64,000 bases of DNA from assembly GCF_000695795.1 (NCBI RefSeq), contig NZ_JNCA01000017.1, positions 62,001 to 126,000 on the forward strand, written 5' to 3'. Below, one piece after another: positions 18,902 through 28,630 of this stretch. This stretch comes from Flavobacterium seoulense (GTDB lineage: Bacteria; Bacteroidota; Bacteroidia; Flavobacteriales; Flavobacteriaceae). Position 1 is the stretch's first letter. The number at the start of each line of letters is the position of its first letter. Both the position numbers and the translations under genes were made by a program. The notes under the pieces were generated by a model. The model made no database searches and had not been told where the DNA came from. It saw only the letters and a program-made list of their open reading frames with translations.

Positions 18902-20311
18902 ATGAAATCCATAAATATTAAAAATGCACTACTGTTTTTTGTGCTGTTTTTGTTGAATATAACAATGAATGCTCAGGAAATAATTAAAGATACTGTTGTT
19001 GCTGAAACAAAAAAAGTAGCTTCAGGTCAAAGACAAAAAATTGATGGTGTAATTGCAACAGTGGGTGATTATATTGTTTTGGATTCAGACATTGATAAGG
19101 CGTATTTAGAGATTTCAAGTCAGGGAGGTTCTGTAAAAGACATCACAAGATGCCAGATGTTAGGTAAATTATTAGAAGATAAATTATATGCTCATCAGGC
19201 CATTCAGGATAGTGTGAAAGTTACTGATGCCGAGGTTAAAGGAATGATGGACGAGCGTTTGAGTTATATGATTCAACAGATTGGTTCAATGGAAAAAGTA
19301 GTTAAATACTATAAAAAAGATACAGAAGAAGAATTTAGAAGTTATTTCTTTGATATTTTGAAAGAAAACAAGCTGACTTCTGAAATGCAAAAAAAGATAG
19401 TTGACGGAGTTGAAATTACACCTGAAGAGGTTCGTAATTTTTTCAAGAAATTGTCAAAAGATGAATTACCGGTTTTTGGTGCAGAAATGGAAGTTTCGCA
19501 AATTATTGTTGAGCCTAAAGTAACGGCAGTTGAAAAACAAAAAGTGATTGATCAGCTGAATGGTTTTAAAAAAGATATTCAGGAAGGTTCAAGTTTTGCT
19601 ACAAAAGCGGTTTTGTATTCTCAGGATCCGGGATCGAGATCAAGTGGTGGTTTTTATAAAATGACCAGAAAAACACCTTTCGTTAAAGAGTTTAAAGATG
19701 TTGCTTTTGATTTGGAAGAAGGAGAAATTTCAGCCCCATTTGAAACAGAATATGGTTTTCATATTATCTATTTAGAAAAAATTAAAGGTCAGGAGTTAGA
19801 GTTACGTCACATTTTGATAAGTCCTACAGTTAGTAAAGAATCTCTTGAAGAAGCTAAGGAAAAAGCAAGTTTAATTAGAAAACGTATCGTTGATAAAGAA
19901 ATTTCGTTTGCAGATGCTGCAAGAACGATGTCTGATCAAAAAGAAACAAGAGCGAACGGAGGAGTTTTAATCAATCCAAACACTCAAGATACTCGTTTTG
20001 AGTTGACTAAAATGGATCCTGCTTTGTATTCTCAGGTTTCAAATTTAAAGGATAATGAGATTTCGATGCCAATTTTAGATGAGACTGCGTCAGGAAAAAA
20101 ACAATATAAAATTATTACGGTTACTAATAGAATCAACGAGCACACTGCTGATTATGCTCAGGATTATGTGAAGATTAAAGAATTAGCTTTGAAAGAAAAA
20201 CAAATCAAAGCAATTGGGAAGTGGTTTGACGAAAAAATCAAAGAAACTTATATTAAGATTGTTGGAGAGTACAGAGATTGTGATTTTACAAACAACTGGT
20301 TGAAAAAATAA
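18902..20311 (+). CDS. SurA-like periplasmic peptidyl-prolyl isomerase
   Basis: 469-residue exported foldase. A signal peptide (NALLFFVLFLLNITMNAQ) is followed by a SurA-type N-terminal chaperone region with VIATVGDYIVLDSDID, then two parvulin (PpiC) rotamase domains. The first, about residues 195-300, includes SQDPGSRSSGGFY and FETEYGFHIIYLE; the second, about 300-400, includes LRHILISPTVSKESL and ANGGVLINPNT. SurA-type proteins help outer-membrane proteins to fold in the periplasm. A moxR-type gene follows on the same strand, across a hairpin. Confidence 0.9.
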   Translation: MKSINIKNALLFFVLFLLNITMNAQEIIKDTVVAETKKVASGQRQKIDGVIATVGDYIVLDSDIDKAYLEISSQGGSVKDITRCQMLGKLLEDKLYAHQAIQDSVKVTDAEVKGMMDERLSYMIQQIGSMEKVVKYYKKDTEEEFRSYFFDILKENKLTSEMQKKIVDGVEITPEEVRNFFKKLSKDELPVFGAEMEVSQIIVEPKVTAVEKQKVIDQLNGFKKDIQEGSSFATKAVLYSQDPGSRSSGGFYKMTRKTPFVKEFKDVAFDLEEGEISAPFETEYGFHIIYLEKIKGQELELRHILISPTVSKESLEEAKEKASLIRKRIVDKEISFADAARTMSDQKETRANGGVLINPNTQDTRFELTKMDPALYSQVSNLKDNEISMPILDETASGKKQYKIITVTNRINEHTADYAQDYVKIKELALKEKQIKAIGKWFDEKIKETYIKIVGEYRDCDFTNNWLKK

Positions 20312-20327
20312 TTTGTTCAAAATAAAT

Positions 20328-20371
20328 AAAAAGAGTTAGTTTTATGGATTCATAAAGTTGACTCTTTTTTT
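20328..20371 (+). terminator. Hairpin with T run between foldase and moxR genes
   Basis: Stem AAAGAGT/ACTCTTT with a 22-nt loop and seven T. Only about 20 bp separate it from the moxR start, so it may act as an attenuator. Confidence 0.6.
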
Positions 20372-20390
20372 AATTTAAAATAGTTTGAAA

Positions 20391-21344
20391 ATGTCTGATG
20401 TTGCGGCAATACATAATTTGGTTCAAAAACATGCTCAGTTAAAAAGTGAAATAGCAAAGATTATTGTAGGTCAGGAAAAAGTAATTGACCAGTTATTACT
20501 TTGTGTTTTTTCCGGAGGACATGCTTTGTTGGTAGGTGTTCCCGGCTTGGCAAAAACATTGATGGTAAATACACTTTCGGAAGCTTTAGGATTGAATTTT
20601 AAAAGAATTCAGTTTACGCCGGATTTAATGCCTTCGGATATTTTAGGAAGCGAAATTTTAGATGAAAACCGTCAGTTTAAATTTGTAAAAGGACCTGTTT
20701 TTTCGAATATTATTCTGGCAGACGAAATTAACAGAACTCCGCCCAAAACGCAGGCAGCTTTACTTGAAGCAATGCAGGAACGCTCGGTTACAATTGCCGG
20801 AGTAAATCATAAAATGGATTTGCCGTATTTTGTTTTGGCTACACAAAATCCAATTGAGCAGGAAGGAACTTATCCGTTGCCTGAAGCGCAGCTGGATCGT
20901 TTTATGTTTGCAGTAAAATTAGAATATCCCACTTTTGAAGAAGAAGTTCAGGTGGTGAAAAGAACTACATCTGATGTAAGTCAAAAAATAAATCCATTGT
21001 TTACGGCTCAGGAAATTATCGAATTTCAACATTTAATCCGCAGAATTCCAGTGGCTGATAATGTGGTGGAATATGCGGTAACTTTGGTGGGAAAAACACG
21101 TCCCGATAGTAATTTGGCAACTGATTTTGTGAAGAATTATTTAGATTGGGGAGCAGGACCAAGAGCTTCTCAAAATCTAATTTTGGCCGCTAAGGCTCAT
21201 GCCGCTTTTAATGGTAAATTTTCTCCGGATATTGAGGATGTAATTGCAGTGGCAACATCAGTTTTAAGGCACAGAATTATTAAAAATTACAAAGCTGATG
21301 CCGAAGGAATTACTGAAGAAATGATTATTGCTAAACTGGTTTAA
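20391..21344 (+). CDS. MoxR-family AAA+ ATPase
   Basis: 317-residue MoxR ATPase with Walker A GVPGLAKT, Walker B IILADEINRTPPKTQAALLEAM, sensor ATQNPIEQEGTYPLPEAQLDRF, and the C-terminal lid domain. MoxR proteins act as chaperones in maturing metal or membrane complexes, often with VWA-domain proteins. No VWA or DUF58 partner gene follows, since acnB comes next, so the substrate is unknown. The ATG at 20391 is preferred to a TTG two codons earlier. Confidence 0.93.
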   Translation: MSDVAAIHNLVQKHAQLKSEIAKIIVGQEKVIDQLLLCVFSGGHALLVGVPGLAKTLMVNTLSEALGLNFKRIQFTPDLMPSDILGSEILDENRQFKFVKGPVFSNIILADEINRTPPKTQAALLEAMQERSVTIAGVNHKMDLPYFVLATQNPIEQEGTYPLPEAQLDRFMFAVKLEYPTFEEEVQVVKRTTSDVSQKINPLFTAQEIIEFQHLIRRIPVADNVVEYAVTLVGKTRPDSNLATDFVKNYLDWGAGPRASQNLILAAKAHAAFNGKFSPDIEDVIAVATSVLRHRIIKNYKADAEGITEEMIIAKLV

Positions 21345-21605
21345 AACGGCTAATTAGCTCGTTTTTTATTAAAATTATGCTTTTCAATATAACAAGCTAT
21401 TTTAAGTTTGTTATAAATTAAGTTTTCGAATTATTGATTGTTTATAAATTGAGTTAAAATTTGTTTTTTTCTTAGTTTAATGCTTTCTGAATGCATATTT
21501 TTCAATAATGGAACTTTTGAAGGCAGTGGGAGATTAAAAACCTTTTAATTCTCAGCTTAAATAACTAAATTTGCAGCACAAATTAAAAAAAAAAATCTAA
21601 ATTTT
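21345..21605 (+). promoter_or_regulatory. Intergenic region with acnB promoter
   Basis: TAAATTTG at 21566-21573 fits TAnnTTTG; no clear TTG -33 element is seen. It would give a leader of about 80 nt ahead of acnB, containing the short ORF at 21606-21647. The first 200 bp are AT-rich and hold nothing I can identify. Confidence 0.5.
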
Positions 21606-21647
21606 ATGGCTTTTGATCTTGAGCTAATCAAAGGAATTTGCCATTAA
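21606..21647 (+). pseudogene. 13-codon leader ORF resembling the start of acnA
   Basis: ATG to TAA encodes MAFDLELIKGICH. The first nine residues match the start of AcnA (MAFDIEMIK, 24643) at seven positions, and the first 12 bases are identical. It ends 14 bp before the acnB ATG. It may be a relic of an acnA 5' end left by rearrangement, or a translated leader peptide. There is no other homology to acnA beyond the first nine or ten codons. Confidence 0.6.
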
Positions 21648-21661
21648 CAAAGACTTCAATT

Positions 21662-24427
21662 ATGAATATTTATAACGATTACATCAAGGAGATCGAAGAG
21701 AGAAAATTACAGGGTCTTCATCCTAAGCCAATTGATACTGCTGAATTAGTAAGCGAAATCATTGCGCAAATTAAGGATTTAGATAACGTAAACAGAGAAG
21801 ATTCTCTTCAGTTTTTTATTTACAATACTTTGCCGGGAACAACGAGTGCTGCTGGTGAGAAAGCTAAGTTTTTAAAAGACATCATTCTTGGTGGATCAGT
21901 GGTAAAAGAAATAACTCCTGCTTTTGCTTTTGAGTTATTGTCACACATGAAAGGAGGTCCTTCAATTGAAGTACTTTTAGATTTAGCTTTAGGTAGCGAT
22001 GCTGCTATTGCTAAAGATGCTGCTGAAGTTCTTAAAACTCAGGTTTATCTTTACGATGCGGATACAAAACGTTTAAAAGATGCTTATGATAACGGTAATG
22101 CTGTTGCAAAAGATATTCTTGAAAGTTATGCTAAAGCAGAATTTTTTACAAAATTACCAGAAACACCAGAAGAAATTAAAATCGTTACTTTCATCGCAGG
22201 TGAAGGTGATATTTCAACAGATTTACTTTCTCCAGGGAACCAGGCTCACTCTCGTTCAGACCGTGAATTGCATGGAAAATGTATGATTACTCCTGAAGCT
22301 CAGGCTGAAATTCAGGCATTACAGGCACAGCATCCTGATAAAAGCGTTATGTTGATTGCTGAAAAAGGCACAATGGGAGTAGGTTCTTCACGTATGTCAG
22401 GTGTAAACAACGTAGCATTGTGGACTGGTAAAAAAGCTAGTAAATACATTCCTTTCGTAAATATTGCTCCAATTGTAGGTGGTACTAATGGTATTTCTCC
22501 AATTTTCTTAACTACAGTTGATGTAACCGGAGGTATTGGTATCGATTTGCAAAACTGGAAGAAAAAAGTAGATGCTAACGGAAATGTTGTTCGTAACGAA
22601 AAAGACGAGCCAATTTTAGAAGAAGTGTATTCTGTTGCTACAGGTACAGTTCTTACCATCAATACAAAAACACAAAAATTATATAACGGAGATAAAGAAT
22701 TAATTGATATCTCTAAAGCTTTAACTCCACAAAAAAGAGAGTTTATCAAAGCGGGTGGATCTTATGCAATTGTTTTTGGTAAAAAAATCCAAACATTTGC
22801 TGCTCAGACTTTAGGTATTACTGCTCCAACTGTGTTTGCTCCAGCTAAAGAAATTTCTAAAGAAGGTCAGGGATTAACAGCTGTTGAGAAAATCTTTAAC
22901 AAAAACGCTGTAGGTGTAACTCCGGGTAAAGTATTACACGCTGGTTCTGATGTTCGTGTTAAAGTAAACATCGTAGGTTCTCAGGATACTACAGGTTTAA
23001 TGACAGCTCAGGAATTAGAAGCAATGGCTGCTACAGTTATTTCTCCATTAGTTGATGGTGCTTACCAATCAGGTTGTCATACTGCTTCTGTTTGGGATAA
23101 AAAAGCACAGGCAAATATTCCGAAATTAATGAAGTTCATGAATGATTTCGGATTGATTACTGCTCGTGATCCTAAAGGAGAATATCATTCAATGACTGAC
23201 GTTATTCATAAAGTATTAAATGATATTACTATTGACGAATGGGCTATCATTATTGGAGGTGACTCTCATACTCGTATGTCTAAAGGTGTTGCTTTTGGTG
23301 CCGATTCTGGTACAGTTGCATTAGCATTAGCTACAGGTGAAGCTTCTATGCCAATCCCGGAATCAGTAAAAGTTACATTTAAAGGAAGTATGAAAGAACA
23401 CATGGATTTCCGTGATGTGGTTCATGCTACGCAATCACAAATGTTACACCAATTTGGTGGTGAAAATGTTTTCCAAGGTAGAATTATCGAGGTACACATT
23501 GGAACTTTATTAGCAGATCAGGCGTTTACATTTACTGACTGGACTGCAGAAATGAAAGCAAAAGCATCTATCTGTATTTCTCAGGATGAAACATTAATTG
23601 AGTCATTAGAAATTGCAAAAAGCCGTATCAAAATCATGATTGATAAAGGTATGGATAATAAAAATCAGGTGTTGCAAGGCTTGATTGATAAAGCTAACAA
23701 ACGTATCGAAGAAATTAGATCTGGCGAAAAACCAGCTTTAACTCCGGATGCTACAGCTAAATATTATGCTGAAGTAGTTATTGATTTAGATATTATCGAC
23801 GAACCAATGATTGCTGACCCGGATGTAAATAACGAAGATGTTTCTAAAAGATATACACACGATACAATCCGTGATTTGTCTTACTACGGTGGAGATAAAA
23901 AAGTTGATCTTGGTTTCGTAGGTTCTTGTATGGTGCATAAAGACGATTTGAAAATCGTTTCTCAAATGCTTAAAAACATCGAAAAGAATCAAGGTGAAGT
24001 TAAATTCAACGCACCATTAGTAGTTGCTGCTCCTACTTATAATATCATCGATGAATTAAAAGCTGAAGGTGACTGGGAATATTTACAAAAATATTCTGGT
24101 TTTGAATTTAGCGATGCTTTACCAAAAAGTACAGCTCGTACAGAATACGAAAACATCATGTATTTAGAGCGTCCAGGTTGTAACCTTTGTATGGGTAACC
24201 AGGAAAAAGCAGAAAAAGGAGATACTGTTATGGCGACTTCAACTCGTTTATTCCAAGGACGTGTGGTAGAAGACAGAGACGGTAAAAAAGGAGAATCTTT
24301 ATTAGCTTCGACTCCGGTAGTAGTACTTTCTGCAATTTTAGGTAGAATTCCAAATATTGAAGAATACAAAGTAGCTGTAGAAGGAATCAACTTAACTAAG
24401 TTTGCTCCTGTGTCTACTAAGTTGTAA
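21662..24427 (+). CDS. acnB: Aconitate hydratase B
   Basis: 921-residue AcnB-type aconitase (citrate-isocitrate interconversion; often also 2-methylisocitrate dehydratase). The N-terminal HEAT-like domain (residues 1-160) and the swivel domain come before the [4Fe-4S] core, as in the B type. Cluster ligand regions are visible: VDGAYQSGCHT region, GFVGSCMVHKDD, and ERPGCNLCMGNQEKA. GGDSHTRMSKGVAFGADSGT is the substrate-binding stretch. The ATG at 21662 gives the family start MNIYNDYIKEIEERK. It is followed by a strong terminator and then acnA. Confidence 0.97.
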   Translation: MNIYNDYIKEIEERKLQGLHPKPIDTAELVSEIIAQIKDLDNVNREDSLQFFIYNTLPGTTSAAGEKAKFLKDIILGGSVVKEITPAFAFELLSHMKGGPSIEVLLDLALGSDAAIAKDAAEVLKTQVYLYDADTKRLKDAYDNGNAVAKDILESYAKAEFFTKLPETPEEIKIVTFIAGEGDISTDLLSPGNQAHSRSDRELHGKCMITPEAQAEIQALQAQHPDKSVMLIAEKGTMGVGSSRMSGVNNVALWTGKKASKYIPFVNIAPIVGGTNGISPIFLTTVDVTGGIGIDLQNWKKKVDANGNVVRNEKDEPILEEVYSVATGTVLTINTKTQKLYNGDKELIDISKALTPQKREFIKAGGSYAIVFGKKIQTFAAQTLGITAPTVFAPAKEISKEGQGLTAVEKIFNKNAVGVTPGKVLHAGSDVRVKVNIVGSQDTTGLMTAQELEAMAATVISPLVDGAYQSGCHTASVWDKKAQANIPKLMKFMNDFGLITARDPKGEYHSMTDVIHKVLNDITIDEWAIIIGGDSHTRMSKGVAFGADSGTVALALATGEASMPIPESVKVTFKGSMKEHMDFRDVVHATQSQMLHQFGGENVFQGRIIEVHIGTLLADQAFTFTDWTAEMKAKASICISQDETLIESLEIAKSRIKIMIDKGMDNKNQVLQGLIDKANKRIEEIRSGEKPALTPDATAKYYAEVVIDLDIIDEPMIADPDVNNEDVSKRYTHDTIRDLSYYGGDKKVDLGFVGSCMVHKDDLKIVSQMLKNIEKNQGEVKFNAPLVVAAPTYNIIDELKAEGDWEYLQKYSGFEFSDALPKSTARTEYENIMYLERPGCNLCMGNQEKAEKGDTVMATSTRLFQGRVVEDRDGKKGESLLASTPVVVLSAILGRIPNIEEYKVAVEGINLTKFAPVSTKL

Positions 24428-24449
24428 GTTCTAAACTTTAAATATATTT

Positions 24450-24486
24450 AAGCGAGGTAATCTTTTAGGTTACCTCGCTTTTTTTA
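24450..24486 (+). terminator. Terminator after acnB
   Basis: Stem AGCGAGGTAA/TTACCTCGCT with short loop and seven T. Confidence 0.9.
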
Positions 24487-24642
24487 TACTGTATTTTCTT
24501 TTTTAACGATGTAGGTATTTACAGAATAAATTCTGCTGAATAGAATCGTTTTAAATTAGGTATTCTTAACATTTTTTAAATAATAATAGAATAAAAAAAG
24601 CCGTAAATTGTATAATGTTTTTGTTAAATTAAAAATAGAATT

Positions 24643-26907
24643 ATGGCTTTTGATATTGAAATGATAAAAAAAGTGTATGCTAACATGACTAGTGGTGTTG
24701 ATGCTGCACGTAAAATAGTTGAACATCCACTTACCTTAACAGAGAAAATTTTATACAGTCATCTTTGGGACGGAGTTGCTAAGCAGGCTTACGGACGAGG
24801 AGTAGATTATGTAGATTTCGCTCCAGATAGAGTGGCTTGTCAGGATGCGACGGCACAAATGGCTTTGTTGCAGTTTATGCATGCTGGAAAGAAAACAGTT
24901 GCTGTGCCTACCACCGTACATTGCGATCACTTGATTTTAGCTAAAAACGGAGCCGAATCTGATTTGGCTTTAGCTAATAAACAATCCAAAGAAGTTTTCG
25001 ATTTTTTATCGTCAGTTTCTAATAAATATGGAATTGGTTTTTGGAAACCGGGATCAGGAATTATTCATCAAATTGTTCTTGAAAATTATGCATTTCCGGG
25101 AGGAATGATGATTGGAACTGATTCACACACTGTGAATGCTGGTGGATTAGGAATGTTGGCAATTGGTGTTGGTGGCGCCGATGCCGTTGATGTAATGTCT
25201 GGAATGTCATGGGAATTAAAATTTCCTAAATTAATCGGGGTGAAATTAACCGGGAAATTATCGGGATGGACTGCTCCAAAAGACGTAATTCTGAAAGTAG
25301 CCGATATTCTTACTGTAAAAGGAGGAACTGGAGCTATTGTGGAGTATTTTGGTGAAGGAGCTCTAAATATGTCTTGTACAGGAAAAGGAACGATTTGTAA
25401 TATGGGTGCCGAAATTGGTGCTACTACTTCTACTTTTGGATATGATGATTCAATGAGAAGATATTTAGCCGCAACAGGACGTCAGGATGTAGTAGATGCT
25501 GCAAATGAAGTAGCTGATTATTTAACAGGAGATCCGGAAGTTTATGCTGATCCAGAGAAATATTTTGATCAGGTTATCGAAATTAATCTTTCAGAATTAG
25601 AACCACATATTAACGGTCCTTTTACTCCGGACAGAGGAACTCCGGTTTCACAAATGAAAACGGAAGCTGCGGCTAATGGCTGGCCAATAAAAGTAGAATG
25701 GGGGTTGATAGGCTCATGTACGAATTCTTCTTACGAAGACATGGCTCGTGCTGCTTCTATTGTTAATCAGGCTGTAGAATTAGGTATTAGTCCTAAAGCT
25801 GAATTTGGTATTAATCCAGGTTCGGAGCAAATTCGTTATACAATCGAAAGAGATGGAATTATTGCTACTTTCGAAAAAATGGGAACAAAAGTCTTTACCA
25901 ATGCTTGCGGACCATGTATTGGGCAATGGGATAGAGAAGGGGCAAATAAAGAAGAGAAAAATACTATTGTGCATTCATTCAATCGTAATTTCTCTAAAAG
26001 AGCAGATGGTAATCCAAATACCCATGCTTTTGTAACTTCTCCGGAAATGGTGGCTGCTCTGGCAATTTCAGGGCGTTTGGATTTTAATCCTATAACCGAT
26101 ACATTATTAAATGATAATGGTGAAGAAGTGAAATTAACCGCTCCTTATGGAGATGAATTACCGAAAAAAGGTTTTGATGTTGAAGACCCAGGATTTCAGG
26201 AACCAGCTGCCGATGGTTCAAATGTTAAGGTAAATGTAAGCGAAACCTCAGATCGTTTGCAGTTATTAGCTCCATTTGAAGCCTGGGATGGTAAAAATAT
26301 TTCAGGTGCTAAATTACTGATTAAAGCATTTGGAAAATGTACTACTGATCATATTTCGATGGCAGGACCTTGGTTGCGTTATCGTGGGCATTTAGATAAT
26401 ATTTCTAATAATATGCTCATTGGAGCTGTAAATGCTTATAATCAAAAAACAAATTCAGTTAAAAATCAATTAACAGGAACTTATGATGCTGTTCCAGCTG
26501 TAGCGCGTGCCTACAAAGCAGCTGGTGTGCCTTCTATTGTTGTTGGTGATCATAATTATGGTGAAGGTTCCTCTCGTGAACATGCTGCTATGGAGCCTCG
26601 TTTTTTAGGTGTAAAAGCAGTATTAGTAAAATCATTTGCTCGTATTCATGAAACCAATCTTAAAAAACAAGGTTTGTTAGGATTGACTTTTGCTAACGAA
26701 GCGGATTATGATAAAATTCAGGAAGATGATACAATCAATTTTATTGATTTAGTAGATTTTGCTCCAGGAAAACCATTAACAATAGAATTTGTTCATGCTG
26801 ATGGTTCTAAAGATGTTATTTTGGCTAATCATACTTATAACGAAAGTCAAATTGGCTGGTTTGTGGCTGGTTCGGCTTTGAATTTAATTGCTGCAGAAGC
26901 CCAATAA
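24643..26907 (+). CDS. acnA: Aconitate hydratase, mitochondrial type
   Basis: 754-residue aconitase of the eukaryotic mitochondrial subtype rather than the longer AcnA/IRP subtype. The core comes first, the swivel domain last. Iron-sulfur ligands lie in [14 protein letters not shown] and [11 protein letters not shown]; substrate motifs include [16 protein letters not shown] and [16 protein letters not shown]. It catalyses the same TCA reaction as the adjacent AcnB but shares little overall sequence with it. A terminator on each side suggests separate control of the two genes. The symbol is used in the broad sense. Confidence 0.95.
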   Translation: MAFDIEMIKKVYANMTSGVDAARKIVEHPLTLTEKILYSHLWDGVAKQAYGRGVDYVDFAPDRVACQDATAQMALLQFMHAGKKTVAVPTTVHCDHLILAKNGAESDLALANKQSKEVFDFLSSVSNKYGIGFWKPGSGIIHQIVLENYAFPGGMMIGTDSHTVNAGGLGMLAIGVGGADAVDVMSGMSWELKFPKLIGVKLTGKLSGWTAPKDVILKVADILTVKGGTGAIVEYFGEGALNMSCTGKGTICNMGAEIGATTSTFGYDDSMRRYLAATGRQDVVDAANEVADYLTGDPEVYADPEKYFDQVIEINLSELEPHINGPFTPDRGTPVSQMKTEAAANGWPIKVEWGLIGSCTNSSYEDMARAASIVNQAVELGISPKAEFGINPGSEQIRYTIERDGIIATFEKMGTKVFTNACGPCIGQWDREGANKEEKNTIVHSFNRNFSKRADGNPNTHAFVTSPEMVAALAISGRLDFNPITDTLLNDNGEEVKLTAPYGDELPKKGFDVEDPGFQEPAADGSNVKVNVSETSDRLQLLAPFEAWDGKNISGAKLLIKAFGKCTTDHISMAGPWLRYRGHLDNISNNMLIGAVNAYNQKTNSVKNQLTGTYDAVPAVARAYKAAGVPSIVVGDHNYGEGSSREHAAMEPRFLGVKAVLVKSFARIHETNLKKQGLLGLTFANEADYDKIQEDDTINFIDLVDFAPGKPLTIEFVHADGSKDVILANHTYNESQIGWFVAGSALNLIAAEAQ

Positions 26908-26925
26908 TGATAAAAAATATACTTC

Positions 26926-26963
26926 GAAAAAAGCGCTTTATATGTTCATAAAGCGCTTTTTTT
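26926..26963 (+). terminator. Terminator after acnA
   Basis: Stem AAAGCGCTTTA/TAAAGCGCTTT with an 8-nt loop, flanked by A and T runs. Confidence 0.9.
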
Positions 26964-27141
26964 ATGTCTTTTCTACAAAAAACAGTATAAAGTAGTGTTA
27001 AAAATTGGGTTTATTGGTATTAAAAAGTTAAATTCGCTTTCGTTAAATTTTTATTACAAAAAGTGAATTTTTAGACACTACTATTTTTTGTAATGTTATT
27101 AAAAATAAAACGATTGCATTTTTTTAACTTAAAATGACTTT

Positions 27142-28575
27142 ATGAGGTATAAATTTTGGATTGTAATATTGATTCTGTTTAGCAGGTTTAATGGTTTTTC
27201 TCAGGAAAAATTCATTCAGCACGTAGTTGCTAAAGGAGAGACAATTTCCAAAATTGCTCAACGTTATAATGTAGATGCCGTTACTATTTACCAAATTAAT
27301 CCGAATGCAAAAGAAGGAATAAAAGTAGAAGAGGTTTTATTGGTTCCTTTTGTTATTGGTAAAGAAAAAAAATCAGAAACAATTGCTTTTAATTCTGCTG
27401 TTGAAGACAAGAAGCACGTTGTTTTGGCAAAAGAAACCATGTATGGTATTGCTAAGCAATATGGGGTTAAAGTTGCTGATTTATATAAATTGAATCCTAA
27501 TTTAGAGAGTAAAGGATTACAGGTAGGTAATACAATCCAGATACCGGTTCTTCCATCAAATGCTAAAGTAGCTGAAAATAAAAAACCAATACTTAAAACT
27601 GATGTTAAAGAAGTTTTAGTTGAAGAAAAGAAAGATGTTTTTACTACAACTCCTGTTGATGCTGATGGTAATTATGTTAAAGAAGTTGTTGCAAAAGAAA
27701 CGTTGTATGGAATTGCCAGAGAGTATGGTGTATTAGTTGCCGATTTAGAAAAAGCAAATCCAATATTAGAAACGCAGTCGTTACGAATAGGTCAAAAGTT
27801 AATTATTCCAAAAACAAGTTCGCAACAACAGCAAGTTGTTAAGCAAAATTCAACTGCTTCAACTGAAGAAGTGAAAGCAATTTTGAATAAAAAAGCTACA
27901 GAAGTAAAAGAAACTGTAGTAGTGGCTAAAAAAGAAAAAGAAGATGAAGTTGAAATTATTCGTGAAGTTTTAGCTAAAGAAACAAAATACGGAATTGCCC
28001 GAGAGTTTGGTCTTACGGTAAAAGAACTGGAGGCTCAAAATCCTACTATTGTAAATAAGCTTTCGATAGGAGATAAACTAACAATTCGTACTTCAAAATC
28101 GAATGTAAAAACACCTGCTCGGAATGTCGCTAATACTGAAGAATCGTTAGATAATAAAGAAGTATTTAAACCAAACTCTTTCCTGGGAGCAGATTTTGCA
28201 GATCAATTGATCTCTACAGCTTCAGAAAATATTGGAGTTCGTTACAGATCAGGTGGTACATCTAAAGATGGTTTTGATTGTTCTGGATTAATGTGTACCA
28301 CATTTGGAGCTTATGATATTCAATTGCCAAGATCATCTTTTGAACAAGCGCAATATGGCGTTAAAATTGATACCGAGGATGCTAAAAAAGGAGATTTAGT
28401 CTTTTTTAAAACAAATGGTCGTAGCCGAATTAACCATGTAGGAATGGTAGTCGAAGTTGGTGAAGACGGAGAAATTAAGTTTATTCATGCTTCAGTAGGA
28501 AATGGAGTTATTATTTCGTCTAATAAAGAAAGTTATTATAGTAAAAGATTAACACAGGTAAACAGAGTTTTCTAA
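27142..28575 (+). CDS. LysM-repeat NlpC/P60 peptidoglycan hydrolase
   Basis: 477-residue exported hydrolase. A signal peptide (FWIVILILFSRFNGFSQ) is followed by four LysM repeats at about residues 26-70, 92-135, 180-222 and 269-310, which bind glycan strands. A C-terminal NlpC/P60 domain (about 350-477) has catalytic Cys in DGFDCSGLMC, His in RINHVGMVVEV and a polar third position in FIHASVGNGV. It should cleave peptide stems in peptidoglycan. It is a single-gene unit, with a terminator shared with the convergent lactonase gene. Confidence 0.93.
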   Translation: MRYKFWIVILILFSRFNGFSQEKFIQHVVAKGETISKIAQRYNVDAVTIYQINPNAKEGIKVEEVLLVPFVIGKEKKSETIAFNSAVEDKKHVVLAKETMYGIAKQYGVKVADLYKLNPNLESKGLQVGNTIQIPVLPSNAKVAENKKPILKTDVKEVLVEEKKDVFTTTPVDADGNYVKEVVAKETLYGIAREYGVLVADLEKANPILETQSLRIGQKLIIPKTSSQQQQVVKQNSTASTEEVKAILNKKATEVKETVVVAKKEKEDEVEIIREVLAKETKYGIAREFGLTVKELEAQNPTIVNKLSIGDKLTIRTSKSNVKTPARNVANTEESLDNKEVFKPNSFLGADFADQLISTASENIGVRYRSGGTSKDGFDCSGLMCTTFGAYDIQLPRSSFEQAQYGVKIDTEDAKKGDLVFFKTNGRSRINHVGMVVEVGEDGEIKFIHASVGNGVIISSNKESYYSKRLTQVNRVF

Positions 28576-28602
28576 TCGATTACAATGAAATTTTATAAAG
28601 AG

Positions 28603-28627
28603 AGCGCTTTTAAAAGCGTTTTTTTAT
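28603..28627. terminator. Bidirectional terminator after the NlpC/P60 gene
   Basis: The near-palindromic ACGCTTTT-type stem (GCGCTTTT/AAAAGCGT) is followed by seven T on the plus strand and lies between convergent genes. Confidence 0.7.
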
Positions 28628-28630
28628 TTA

